From positions 1 to 64,000 of the forward strand of contig CAWBKD010000023.1 of the NCBI GenBank assembly GCA_963789225.1: a DNA stretch of 64,000 nt, written 5' to 3'. The notes beneath the pieces were generated by a model. That model worked only from the letters and a program-made list of their open reading frames with translations. It made no database searches and was not told the origin of the DNA. This document shows positions 52,454-62,841 of this stretch, piece after piece; the stretch's first letter is position 1; every line of letters starts with the position of its first letter. This DNA is from Palsa-504 sp963789225 (GTDB taxonomy: Bacteria; Actinomycetota; Actinomycetes; Streptosporangiales; Streptosporangiaceae). Made by a program: the position numbers and the translations under genes.

Positions 52454-53661
52454 CAGGTGACCGGCTCGCCGCCGAGCCAGACGCGCCGCGGGACCAGGCC
52501 GTAGGACCAGACGAACGCGCCCTCGTGGTCGGCGTCCCACAGCACCATGTCGGCCAGCCTGCCGCGCACCATCGCGCCGCGGTCGGGGGCCCGCAGCGCG
52601 TGCGCACCGCCGATGGTCGCCGCGCGGAGCGCCTCCTCGACGCTCATCCCCAGGTACGACACGGCGAGGGAGATGACCAGGGCCATCGAGGTGATCCCGG
52701 TCCCGCCTGGGGTGTGGTCTGAGCCGAGCGCGACGGCGACGCCCTTATCGAGCAGGGCACGCACCGGCGGGCGGGCACAGGTCTGCAGGGCCGTGCCCGG
52801 GCACACCACGGCGGCCACGCTGGCCCGCGCCAGCGCGGCGACGTCCTCCTCGGTCGCCTCGTGCAGCAGGTCGGCGGACGCGCAGCCGAGCTCGGCGGCC
52901 AGCCGGGCCGCCCCGGTTCGCGTGTGACCGCAGGCGTGCAGCCGCGGCAGCAGGCCCGCCCGGCGGCCGGCGTTCAGGATCCAGCGGGCTTCCTCCTCGG
53001 TGAACCCGCCCTCCTCGCAGTACACGTCGACGCTGTCCGCGCCGACCACCGCGGCGTCCGCGCACCACGAGCACACCGAGTCGATGTAGTCCGTGCGCCG
53101 GCCGAAGTATTCCGGCGGGATCGCGTGCGCGGCCATGAACGTCACGTGCACCCGAGGCATGCCCGGCTCGCCCTCCAGGCCGCGGAGCATCCGGACCGCG
53201 GCCAGCTCGCCGTCCCTGGTCAGGTGGTAACCGGTCTTGGCCTCGATGGTGGTGGCCCCGGACCGCAGCCAGCGGCCCATCCGCTCCCGCACCCCGTTGC
53301 ACAGGGTCCACGGGTCGGTCCCCCTCGTGACGGTCACGGTCGAGGCGACTCCGCCGCCCGCCTGGGTGATCTCCGCGACCGACGAGCCGTTGGAGCGCAT
53401 CGCGAGCTCGGCCCAGCGGTTCCCCGCGTACACCGGATGGGTGTGGGCGTCGATCAGGCCCGGGGTGACCAGGCCACCGCCCAGGTTCTCGACGTGGTCC
53501 ACGTCCACGATGTCGTCGATGACCCCTGGAATGCGCCGCGGCAGCTCAGCGGCGGGCCCGACCCAGGCGATCCGCTTATCGTCGGTCACGACGGCCGCGT
53601 TGGACAGGACCTCCGATCCTGTCCACAGCCGGCCGATGTTGGTCAGCAAACGTACGCTCAT
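52453..53661 (-). CDS. hutI: Imidazolonepropionase
   Basis: HutI converts imidazolonepropionate to formiminoglutamate, third step in histidine catabolism. The 402-residue amidohydrolase has PGLIDAHTHPVYAGNRW (metal His), MAAHAIPPEYFG, LHACGHTRTG and LGSDHTPGG. ATG at 53661. Other hut genes are absent from the window, and it is instead upstream of and coupled to holA, an unusual association. Confidence 0.9.
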   Translation of the reverse strand: MSVRLLTNIGRLWTGSEVLSNAAVVTDDKRIAWVGPAAELPRRIPGVIDDIVDVDHVENLGGGLVTPGLIDAHTHPVYAGNRWAELAMRSNGSSVAEITQAGGGVASTVTVTRGTDPWTLCNGVRERMGRWLRSGATTIEAKTGYHLTRDGELAAVRMLRGLEGEPGMPRVHVTFMAAHAIPPEYFGRRTDYIDSVCSWCADAAVVGADSVDVYCEEGGFTEEEARWILNAGRRAGLLPRLHACGHTRTGAARLAAELGCASADLLHEATEEDVAALARASVAAVVCPGTALQTCARPPVRALLDKGVAVALGSDHTPGGTGITSMALVISLAVSYLGMSVEEALRAATIGGAHALRAPDRGAMVRGRLADMVLWDADHEGAFVWSYGLVPRRVWLGGEPVT

Positions 53662-53990
53662 TGGCGGTCCCCCCCGAGACCGGTGAAGTCATGCGCCATG
53701 AGCGGTCACCTGCCATGGTTCGTGTACGCCGGGGCATCCCGGCCGGCACCTGACGAGTTTCGCTGCGCACCACGCCGAAGTCAGCGCCGTGGGTACGGCG
53801 GCCAACAGATTGATTCCGACACGCTATTGCACTGCTACGGTCGCAGACAAGCCTTTGAGCCCCACAAAGAGCCATTTCTTTTAGCGGCTTTAGACGAGCC
53901 TTACCTAGCACGCAATTGCGTGGCGAACGTGACCACTATCACGTTTCTCCGGACACAATTGTCCGCCGACCCCGGTTTCCGCGGCTCGGG
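53662..53990. promoter_or_regulatory. Gap between hutI and hflX with short palindromes
   Basis: No gene recognised. It is less GC-rich than its surroundings. ACGCAATTGCGT (53910-53921) is a perfect 12-base palindrome and GGACA-CAAT-TGTCC (53951-53964) a further inverted repeat 30 bases away. They stand upstream of hutI, although about 250 bases away, and downstream of hflX, so they may be operators of a promoter, or an hflX terminator. Confidence 0.35.
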
Positions 53991-55394
53991 TTACGGCACC
54001 GCCGGGGTCAGCGCCGCCGCCTCGAGCTCCGCGGCCAGGCCCGGCAGGACCCGCGCCTCGAGCAGCGTCCCGTCCGCGACGTGCTCGGCGTGCAGGACCT
54101 CGCCGTCGGCGTGGGCCCGCGCCACCAGGTCACCGCGGCGGTAAGGGACGACGAGGCGCACGTGGGCGTCCAGCTTCGGCAGGGCGGCCTCGATGGCGTC
54201 CCGCAGCGCGGCCAGGCCCGCCCCGGTCTTCGCGGAGATGGACAGGCTGCCCGGCTCGCGGGCGCGCAGGGCCTGCAGCACCACGGGGTCCGCCGTGTCG
54301 ATCTTGTTGACCACGATGAGCTCGGGCACCTGCGCGGCGCCGATCTCGGCGAGCACGCCGCGGACCGCGGCGATCTGCGCCTCGGGCTCCGGGTCGGACC
54401 CGTCCACCACGTGCACGATGAGGTCGGCCTCGGCCGTCTCCTCCAGCGTGGACCTGAACGCCTCGACCAGCTGATGCGGGAGGTGGCGGACGAACCCGAC
54501 GGTGTCGGTCAGCGTGAAGACTCGCCCGGACGGGGTCTCGGCCCGGCGGACCGCCGGGTCGAGGGTGGCGAACAGCGCGTCCTCCACCAGGACCCCGGCC
54601 CCGGTGAGCGCGTTGAGCAGGCTCGACTTACCGGCGTTGGTGTAACCCGCGATCACCACCGACGGCACCTCGCGGCGGTGCCTGCGGCCCCGCTGCACCT
54701 TCCGGCCGGTGGACATCTCCGTGATGTCCCGCTGCAGCCTGGCGATGCGCGCCCGTAGCCGGCGCCGGTCCGTCTCCAGCTTGGTCTCGCCGGGGCCGCG
54801 GGTGCCGATCCCGCCGCCGCCCGCCACCCGGCCGCCTGCCTGCCTGGACAGCGACTCGCCCCAGCCGCGGAGCCTGGGCAGCATGTACTGCAGCTGGGCC
54901 AGCTCCACCTGGGCCTTGCCCTCGCGGCTGCGGGCGTGCTGGGCGAAGATGTCGAGGATCAGGGCCGTCCGGTCGATGACCTTGACCTGCACCACGCTCT
55001 CGAGCTTGCGCAGCTGGCTCGGGCTGAGCTCGCCGTCGCAGATCACCGTGTCGGCGCCCGCCGCTGCCACGACGCCCGCCAGCTCGCGCGCCTTGCCCGA
55101 GCCCACGTACGTCGCCGCGTCGACCCGGCTGCGCCGCTGGATCAGGCCCTCCAGCACCTCAGAACCCGCCGTCTCGGCCAGCCTGCTCAGCTCGCGCAGG
55201 GAGTTCTCCGCGCTGGCCAGGCTGCCCTCGGCCCACACCCCGATGAGCACCACCCGCTCAAGCCGCAGCGCGCGGTACTCGACCTCGCTGATGTCCTGGA
55301 GTTCGGTGGACAGACCGGCCACGCGCCGTAGCGCGTGCCGGTCCTCGAGGTCCAGCTCCCCCAGGTCCGACTGCTCGTTAAAGACCGTGCTCAT
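53991..55394 (-). CDS. hflX: GTPase HflX
   Basis: This ribosome-splitting GTPase has 467 residues from ATG 55394 (MSTVFNEQSDLG). An N-terminal HflX domain carries the Gly-rich GGGGIGTRGPGETKLE, then the GTPase G1 GYTNAGKSSL, G3 DTVGFVRHLP and G4 NKID. It rescues stalled and hibernating ribosomes and is linked to heat and macrolide stress in actinobacteria. The stop lies before an AT-rich gap. Confidence 0.94.
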   Translation of the reverse strand: MSTVFNEQSDLGELDLEDRHALRRVAGLSTELQDISEVEYRALRLERVVLIGVWAEGSLASAENSLRELSRLAETAGSEVLEGLIQRRSRVDAATYVGSGKARELAGVVAAAGADTVICDGELSPSQLRKLESVVQVKVIDRTALILDIFAQHARSREGKAQVELAQLQYMLPRLRGWGESLSRQAGGRVAGGGGIGTRGPGETKLETDRRRLRARIARLQRDITEMSTGRKVQRGRRHRREVPSVVIAGYTNAGKSSLLNALTGAGVLVEDALFATLDPAVRRAETPSGRVFTLTDTVGFVRHLPHQLVEAFRSTLEETAEADLIVHVVDGSDPEPEAQIAAVRGVLAEIGAAQVPELIVVNKIDTADPVVLQALRAREPGSLSISAKTGAGLAALRDAIEAALPKLDAHVRLVVPYRRGDLVARAHADGEVLHAEHVADGTLLEARVLPGLAAELEAAALTPAVP

Positions 55395-55478
55395 AGTCCT
55401 CCGACATCCATGTGTACTCGCCCCCGATGGTCCCACGCGGCGCGCGGGATCGCATTTTATTAACGCCAGGGCCGCACG

Positions 55479-57818
55479 TTATGTGCCCCGCCGCGCTAGG
55501 CGTCCTAGGGCGGCGGGCAGGTCGCCGTCGTGGACCACGGTGAGGCGGTGGGTGGCGCGGGTGATGGCCACGTAGAGGTCGTGGCCGCCGGCCGGGGACT
55601 GGGCGAGGATCCCGGCCGGGTCGACCAGGACCACGCGGTCGAACTCCAGGCCCTTGGCCTGGCCCACGGTGAGCAGGGCGACAGGGGCGTCGAGCGATTC
55701 GGCCTGGTCGCCGGGGACGGCTTCGGGCACGGCCCGGGCCAGCTCCGCGATCCGGGACGCGGGGGCGATCACGGCCAGCCGGCCGCCGTCGCCCAGCTCG
55801 GCCAGTTCGGCGTCGACGACGGAGGCGACGCGGTCGAGGCCGGAGACGGCGCGCGGGGGGACGCCTTCCTCGCGGACGGACTCGGGGGGCTGCTCGCCGG
55901 GGGCGACCGAGGCGAGCACGTCCGCGGCCACGGCCATGATCTCGGCCGGGGTCCGGTAGTTGACGGTCAGCCGCTCCTCGCGCCAGCGGCCCTTGACGTA
56001 CGGGTCGAGCATCTGGGCCCAGGAGCGGGCGCCGGCCGCACTCCCCCGCTGGGCCAGGTCACCGACCACGGTCAGCGACCGGGTGGGGATGCGCCGCATC
56101 ACCATCCGCCAGGCCATGGCGGATAGCTCCTGCGCCTCGTCCACGATCACGTGACCGTAGGCCCAGGACGGGTCGGCCCAGGCCCGCTCCGCCGTGGTGA
56201 GCTGCTGGCCGGGGTCGCGGTTCCACGCGGCGAGCGTGGCGGCGTCCAGGAAGTCCACCTGTCCCTGCCCGAGCAGGCCGGTGATCTCAAGCACCTCCCT
56301 GGCGTACCGCTCCTGGGCCCGGCGCTCGCGGTCCGCGGCCCGGCGCTGCCGGCTCATCGCCGAGTCGTCGGCGCCCAGTAGCTGGGCGGCCTCGTCGAGG
56401 AGCGGGACGTCGGCCACCGTCCACTCTTCGGGGGCATCGGGGCGGTGCACCACCGCTCGTTCGGTATCAGAAAGAGCCGGGGCGGCGGCGCGGAGGGCAG
56501 CTTCCCCGGCCAGCAACCCGGCGACCAGCCGCTGCGGGGTGAGGAACGGCCACAAGGCGTCGAGGGCGGCCCGGACCGGCGGCTCGTCCCACAGCCGGGC
56601 GCGGGTGTAGGGCAGGTCGTCCGGGTCGAGGGGGCGGCCGAGGGCGGCCCCCTCCGCCGCCGCGAGCGCGCCGAGCATCTCGGTGACGAACTGCTTGCGG
56701 GCCACGTTGTGCGGCTTGCGCTGCGCGCGGGCCCGGTCGCGGGCGCGCAGGCACACCTCCCGCGGCACGGTCATCTTGATGCCGTCGACGGTGATCTCCA
56801 GGTCGGTATCTGGGACCTGCTGGTGGTTGCGCACCGCGTGGCGCAGCACGGACACCATCTTTACGTCGCCCTTGACCGCGGCGGCCCGCGGATCGTCGTC
56901 GGGCGCGGCGGTGACGCGCGGGAACAGGTCGGCGATGGAGCTGAGCACCACGTCGGTCTCGCCGAGGGACGGCAGAACCTGGCTGATGTAGCGGAGGAAC
57001 GTAGCGTTCGGGCCGATGACCAGGACGCCGCGGCGTTCAAGCACCCGGCGGTGCGTGTAGAGCAGGTACGCGGCGCGGTGCAGGGCGGCGACCGTCTTGC
57101 CGGTGCCCGGGCCGCCCTGCACGACCAGGACGCCCTGGAGGGAGGAGCGGATCACCCGGTCCTGCTCGGCCTGGATGGTGGCGACCACGTCGCTCATCCG
57201 GCCCGTACGGCTCGCGGTGATGCTGGCGATCAGCATGGCCTCGCCCGACAGGGTCTTCTTCTCGGGCTCGGGCAGCCGGTCCAGGTCGAAGACCTCATCG
57301 TCGACGCCGGTCACGGTCCGGTTCCTGGTGTAGATGTGCCGCCGGCGGATCAGGCCGTTCGGGTCCATGGGGGTCGCGGCGTAGAAGGGGTGCGCCGCCG
57401 GGGCCCGCCAGTCGATGAGGCGCGGCTCGTGCTCGTCGTCCCGCAGGCCGATCCGGCCGATGTACAGCGTCCCGGCGGGGTCCTCGGCGTCGCCGCCTGG
57501 TCCGGCGTCGGGAGCCGGTTCGGCGTCGCCTGGCCCAGCGCCGGGCGTTGACTCGGCGTCCGTGCGGCCGAAGACGAGGCCTCGCTCGACGGCGTTCAGC
57601 TGGGCGAGGCGCCGGCTCTGCTCGGTCGCCGTGAAATCGCGCTCCACCCGGGCCTGGAAGGTGCCGCCCGCGCCGCCGCTGCCGAGCGTGCCCGCGAGTA
57701 GCTCCTCGGTCCTTTTGCGCGCCTGATCCAGCAGGTGGTAAAGCATATCGACGTACGCTTGTTCCTGGCCGATGGCGCTGGTGCTTGTGCTGACGGAATC
57801 GCTTTGGCGGGACGTCAT
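55479..57818 (-). CDS. helD: HelD-like RNA polymerase recycling ATPase/UvrD-type helicase
   Basis: This superfamily 1 protein has 779 residues. The N-terminus (residues about 15-90) is the long coiled-coil arm with QEQAYVDMLYHLLDQARKRT, then IDWRAPAAHPFYAATP and Walker A VVQGGPGTGKTVAALHR; Walker B lies in GHVIVDEAQELSAMAW, and motif VI in VAITRATHRLTVV. It matches the actinobacterial HelD/HelR class, which binds RNA polymerase and removes stalled complexes and, in some species, rifamycins. It contains one CCGAACGAGCG core copy on its sense strand, encoding TERA. Confidence 0.9.
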   Translation of the reverse strand: MTSRQSDSVSTSTSAIGQEQAYVDMLYHLLDQARKRTEELLAGTLGSGGAGGTFQARVERDFTATEQSRRLAQLNAVERGLVFGRTDAESTPGAGPGDAEPAPDAGPGGDAEDPAGTLYIGRIGLRDDEHEPRLIDWRAPAAHPFYAATPMDPNGLIRRRHIYTRNRTVTGVDDEVFDLDRLPEPEKKTLSGEAMLIASITASRTGRMSDVVATIQAEQDRVIRSSLQGVLVVQGGPGTGKTVAALHRAAYLLYTHRRVLERRGVLVIGPNATFLRYISQVLPSLGETDVVLSSIADLFPRVTAAPDDDPRAAAVKGDVKMVSVLRHAVRNHQQVPDTDLEITVDGIKMTVPREVCLRARDRARAQRKPHNVARKQFVTEMLGALAAAEGAALGRPLDPDDLPYTRARLWDEPPVRAALDALWPFLTPQRLVAGLLAGEAALRAAAPALSDTERAVVHRPDAPEEWTVADVPLLDEAAQLLGADDSAMSRQRRAADRERRAQERYAREVLEITGLLGQGQVDFLDAATLAAWNRDPGQQLTTAERAWADPSWAYGHVIVDEAQELSAMAWRMVMRRIPTRSLTVVGDLAQRGSAAGARSWAQMLDPYVKGRWREERLTVNYRTPAEIMAVAADVLASVAPGEQPPESVREEGVPPRAVSGLDRVASVVDAELAELGDGGRLAVIAPASRIAELARAVPEAVPGDQAESLDAPVALLTVGQAKGLEFDRVVLVDPAGILAQSPAGGHDLYVAITRATHRLTVVHDGDLPAALGRLARRGT

Positions 57819-58394
57819 ATTTTGTGATATACTTTCTTTAGATATGCGCTGGCGTGGTTCGCGTCAATTCCTGGGATAGGCTAGTTTAGCAGCTTTCGCG
57901 GCTTGCGCTAGGTGCGGGCTAGGGTGCCGCGATATCCGCGGTGACTTACGGTAAGCGGGACTGCCCGGCGGGCGGCCATCGGCGCTGACCAGCGGGGATC
58001 GCACCACGCTGGGGTACGCAAGCCCTTTCCTGCCTGAACGCTTTTGACAGTAATTCACGGCCGTCACGATACGGCCACCGGAAAGCAGATCACCTGGCAT
58101 TCGGCGGCACTAGGATCGTCGAGCCGTTCGCCAGCGACCCTCTCCCCCGCAGCTGCTGGGGCCGGGAACTTGTCCTGACCAATGGGTGCGGCACCGTACC
58201 TATTCTTCTGCGTAGGTTGCCACTTTCATGGACTGGCCACCGGGCTGTCGCCGTAACGGATGGTGCGGATGCTATTTATGGGATCCATGGGGCGATCCCC
58301 CGCGGTCCGCGCGCAGCCGGCTGAGGTAAGCCTAACGGGCCCGCGCCGGGCCGGGCTGCCTAGGATGTGAGCACGAGCTGGGAGGAGCCTAGAC
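57819..58394. promoter_or_regulatory. Intergenic region between helD and aceB
   Basis: No gene is supported; a 78-codon minus-strand frame has no recognisable content. Next to helD the sequence is strikingly AT-rich for this genome (TATTTTGTGATATACTTTC), plausible as promoter and leader of helD. Upstream of aceB, CTAACGGGCCCGCGCCGGGCC contains a GC hairpin, and ribosome binding site GGGAGGAG precedes the aceB start. I see no match to the rifamycin-associated element known upstream of some helR genes. Confidence 0.4.
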
Positions 58395-59999
<1,605 letters not shown>

Positions 60000-60085
60000 A
60001 GCCAGACCGTTCGGCCCGGCGCAAAACGGGGACAATGAGCGGGAGCGGGCACGGCGGGTTCGGGTCGACGGCGAGGTGGGACGGC

Positions 60086-61552
60086 ATGACAACCACGACG
60101 GTCGAGGGGCTGGTACCGCGGATGAGACAGATCTGCGGGGCGGCCAACGTGATCACCGATCCGCTGGAGCTGCGCACCTACGAGTGCGACGGGCTCACCT
60201 CGCACCGCAGCGTACCCGCGCTGGTCGTGCTGCCCGCCACGGCCGAGCAGGTGGCCGCGGTCGTGGCGTCGTGCGCCGAGGCGCGGGTGCCGTTCGTGGC
60301 CCGCGGCAGCGGGACGGGCCTGTCCGGCGGCGCGCTGCCGCACCAGGACGGGGTCCTCGTCGTGATGTCCCGGATGCGGAAGATCGTGGAGATCGACCCG
60401 GTGAGCAGGCGGGCCGTCGTCGAGCCCGGGGCCACGAACCTGTCGGTGAGCAAGGCCGCCGCGCCGTTCGGTCTGTTCTACGCCCCCGACCCGTCGAGCC
60501 AGGTGATCTGCTCGGTCGGCGGCAACGTGGCGGAGAACTCCGGTGGCGCGCACTGCCTCAAGAACGGGTTCACCGTGCACCACGTGATGGGCCTGGAGAT
60601 CGTCACGCCCGCCGGCGAGCTGACCTGGCTGGGCGACGGGACCGGCGTGACCACAGGGTACGACCTGCTCGGCGCGTTCACCGGCTCCGAGGGCACGCTT
60701 GGCATCGTGACCAAGATCGTGGTCAAGCTGATGCCGCTGCCCGAGACGGTGCACACGCTGCTCGCCGCGTACGCCACGACCAGCGAGGGCGGCCGCGCGG
60801 TCTCCGACATCATCGGGGCCGGCATCGTGCCCGCCGCGATCGAGATGATGGACGCGCTGTCCATCGAGGCCGCCGAGGCGGCGGTGCACTGCAACTACCC
60901 GGAGGGCGCGGGCGCGGTCCTGATCGTCGAGCTGGACGGGCCGGCCTCGGAGGTCGAGACGGAGCTGGCCACGGTGCGCGCGCTGTGCCAGGCGGCGGGG
61001 GCGACCGAGATCAGGGCGGCCGACGACCCGGCCGAGCGCGCCCTGATCTGGGCCGGGCGCAGGTCCGCGTTCGCCGCGGTGGGCCGGATCAGCCCGGCGT
61101 ACATCGTGCAGGACGGGGTGGTGCCGCGGACGTCGCTTGGTGACGTTCTGGCCAGGATCGCGGCGCTGTCCGAGCAGGCCGGGGTCCGGGTGGCCAACGT
61201 GTTCCACGCCGGCGACGGGAACCTGCACCCGCTGGTGCTCTACGACGACGCGTCGCCCGAACAGACGATCGCGGCGGAGGAGCTGTCCGGCGCCATCCTC
61301 GACACGTGCCTGGAGCACGGCGGGTCGATCACCGGCGAGCACGGCGTCGGCGTCGACAAGTCCCGGTACATGCCGAAGATGTTCAACGCCGACGACCTGG
61401 ACACCATGCAGCTGGTCCGCTGCGCGTTCGACCCGGCCAGCCTGTGCAACCCCGGCAAGGTCTTCCCGACGCCCAGGCTGTGCGGCGAGGTCCCCGGCCA
61501 CCGCCGTGCGCCGCACCCCGCCGTAGCGGCCGGCCTGGCGGAGATCTTTTGA
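60086..61552 (+). CDS. glcD: Glycolate oxidase subunit GlcD (FAD-binding)
   Basis: This VAO/PCMH-type flavoprotein has 488 residues from ATG 60086, preceded by GAGGTGGGACGGC. The PP-loop VPFVARGSGTGLSGGALP and SVGGNVAENSGGAHCLKNG are FAD contacts; the C-terminal FAD-oxidase domain holds NVFHAGDGNLHPLVLYD and GEHGVGVDKSRYM. It oxidises glycolate to glyoxylate, or D-lactate in related enzymes. The overlap with glcE (TGATGG) shows coupling. Confidence 0.92.
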   Translation: MTTTTVEGLVPRMRQICGAANVITDPLELRTYECDGLTSHRSVPALVVLPATAEQVAAVVASCAEARVPFVARGSGTGLSGGALPHQDGVLVVMSRMRKIVEIDPVSRRAVVEPGATNLSVSKAAAPFGLFYAPDPSSQVICSVGGNVAENSGGAHCLKNGFTVHHVMGLEIVTPAGELTWLGDGTGVTTGYDLLGAFTGSEGTLGIVTKIVVKLMPLPETVHTLLAAYATTSEGGRAVSDIIGAGIVPAAIEMMDALSIEAAEAAVHCNYPEGAGAVLIVELDGPASEVETELATVRALCQAAGATEIRAADDPAERALIWAGRRSAFAAVGRISPAYIVQDGVVPRTSLGDVLARIAALSEQAGVRVANVFHAGDGNLHPLVLYDDASPEQTIAAEELSGAILDTCLEHGGSITGEHGVGVDKSRYMPKMFNADDLDTMQLVRCAFDPASLCNPGKVFPTPRLCGEVPGHRRAPHPAVAAGLAEIF

Positions 61553-62841
61553 TGGATACCGAACGAGCGTTGGTTCCCCATATCCGGGACGCGCTCTCGG
61601 TCGCGTGCTCGGCCACCCGGAACGGGCTTGGATCTGATGCGGTGGCGGGGATCGTGCCCGCGCTGGTCGGGTCGCCGGCCAGCACCGCCGAGGCGTCCGC
61701 CCTGCTGGCCGCCGCGGCCGCGCACGACCTGACCGTCGTGCCGCGCGGGGCCGGGCTGGGGCTGGGCTGGGGCCTGCCGCCGGCGTCATGTGATCTGGTG
61801 GTCGACATGTCGCTGATGGGCGAGGTCATCGAGCACGCGGCGGGCGACCTGGTGGCCCGGGTCCAGGCCGGAACGACGATCGGGCACCTGGCCACGGTGC
61901 TGGCGCAGGCCGGGCAGCAGCTCGCGCTGGACGCCCCGGCCGACGCCACGGTCGGCGGCGTGGTCGCGACCGGTACCGCCGGGCCGCGCCGGTTCCGCTA
62001 CGGCGCGCCGCGCGACCTGCTGATCGGGATCACCGCGGTGCGCGCGGACGGGGTCGTGGCGCACTCCGGCGGCAAGGTGGTCAAGAACGTGGCAGGCTAC
62101 GACCTCGGCAAGCTGTTCTCCGGGTCGCAGGGGACCCTGGGGGTGATCACCGAGGTGACGTTCCGGCTGCACCCGCTGCCGGCGGCGGTGGCGTACGTGA
62201 CCGCGGAGTTCGGCGCGGCGGAGCGGGCGGGCGCCACGGCGGCGGTGGCTGCGGCCGCGGGGTCCGCGCTCGTGCCCTCGGCGGTGGAGCTGGACTGGCC
62301 GGGCGGCTCATCGCGGCCGCTGCGGGTGGGCGTGCTCCTCGAGGGGACCGCGGCGGGGGTAGCGGACCGGGCCAAGCGGATGTCGGAGCTGCTGGCCGCG
62401 GCGGGCGGATCCCCGCTGGTCGCGGTCTCGCCGGCCGTGCCGCCGCGGTGGGGCCAGCTGCCGTCAGCCAGCACGGTGATCCGCGCGACGTTCTGGGTCG
62501 GGAAGCTGTCCGGCGTCCTAGACGCGCTGGTGGCGGCGGCCGCGGAGGCCGGGGTCAGGCCCGCGGTGAGCGGCCCGGCCGGCGCGGGCGCGCTGTACGC
62601 CTGCCTCGACCCGCGCTCCTCGGATGACGCGGCCGCCGAGTTCGTGCGGGGGCTGCGGGACCGGCTTGGCGGTTCCCCTGCTCCGCGAGGCAGCGTGGTG
62701 GTGCTGACCGCGCCGGCGGCGGTGCTGGGCGCCGTCGACGCGTACGGGCCGGTGCCCGGTGCCGCCCTGATGCGCGCGGTCAAGGACCAGTTCGACCCTG
62801 GCTACCGGATGTTTCCCGGCCGCCTGGCGGGAGGCAGCTGA
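61552..62841 (+). CDS. glcE: Glycolate oxidase subunit GlcE (FAD-binding)
   Basis: This second FAD-binding subunit has 429 residues from ATG 61552, one base overlapping the glcD stop. FAD-binding sequence: LTVVPRGAGLGLGWGLPP and ATVGGVVATGTAGPRRFRYG, KNVAGYDLGKLFSGSQGTLG. Its first codons contain the CCGAACGAGCG core. It ends one base inside the start of glcF, so the three subunits form one unit. Confidence 0.9.
   Translation: MDTERALVPHIRDALSVACSATRNGLGSDAVAGIVPALVGSPASTAEASALLAAAAAHDLTVVPRGAGLGLGWGLPPASCDLVVDMSLMGEVIEHAAGDLVARVQAGTTIGHLATVLAQAGQQLALDAPADATVGGVVATGTAGPRRFRYGAPRDLLIGITAVRADGVVAHSGGKVVKNVAGYDLGKLFSGSQGTLGVITEVTFRLHPLPAAVAYVTAEFGAAERAGATAAVAAAAGSALVPSAVELDWPGGSSRPLRVGVLLEGTAAGVADRAKRMSELLAAAGGSPLVAVSPAVPPRWGQLPSASTVIRATFWVGKLSGVLDALVAAAAEAGVRPAVSGPAGAGALYACLDPRSSDDAAAEFVRGLRDRLGGSPAPRGSVVVLTAPAAVLGAVDAYGPVPGAALMRAVKDQFDPGYRMFPGRLAGGS

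Noticed and set aside
57819..58090. Rifamycin-associated element upstream of helD
   Set aside because: I looked for an inverted repeat resembling the known 19-bp element and found only a weak partial (CGGCTTGCGC).
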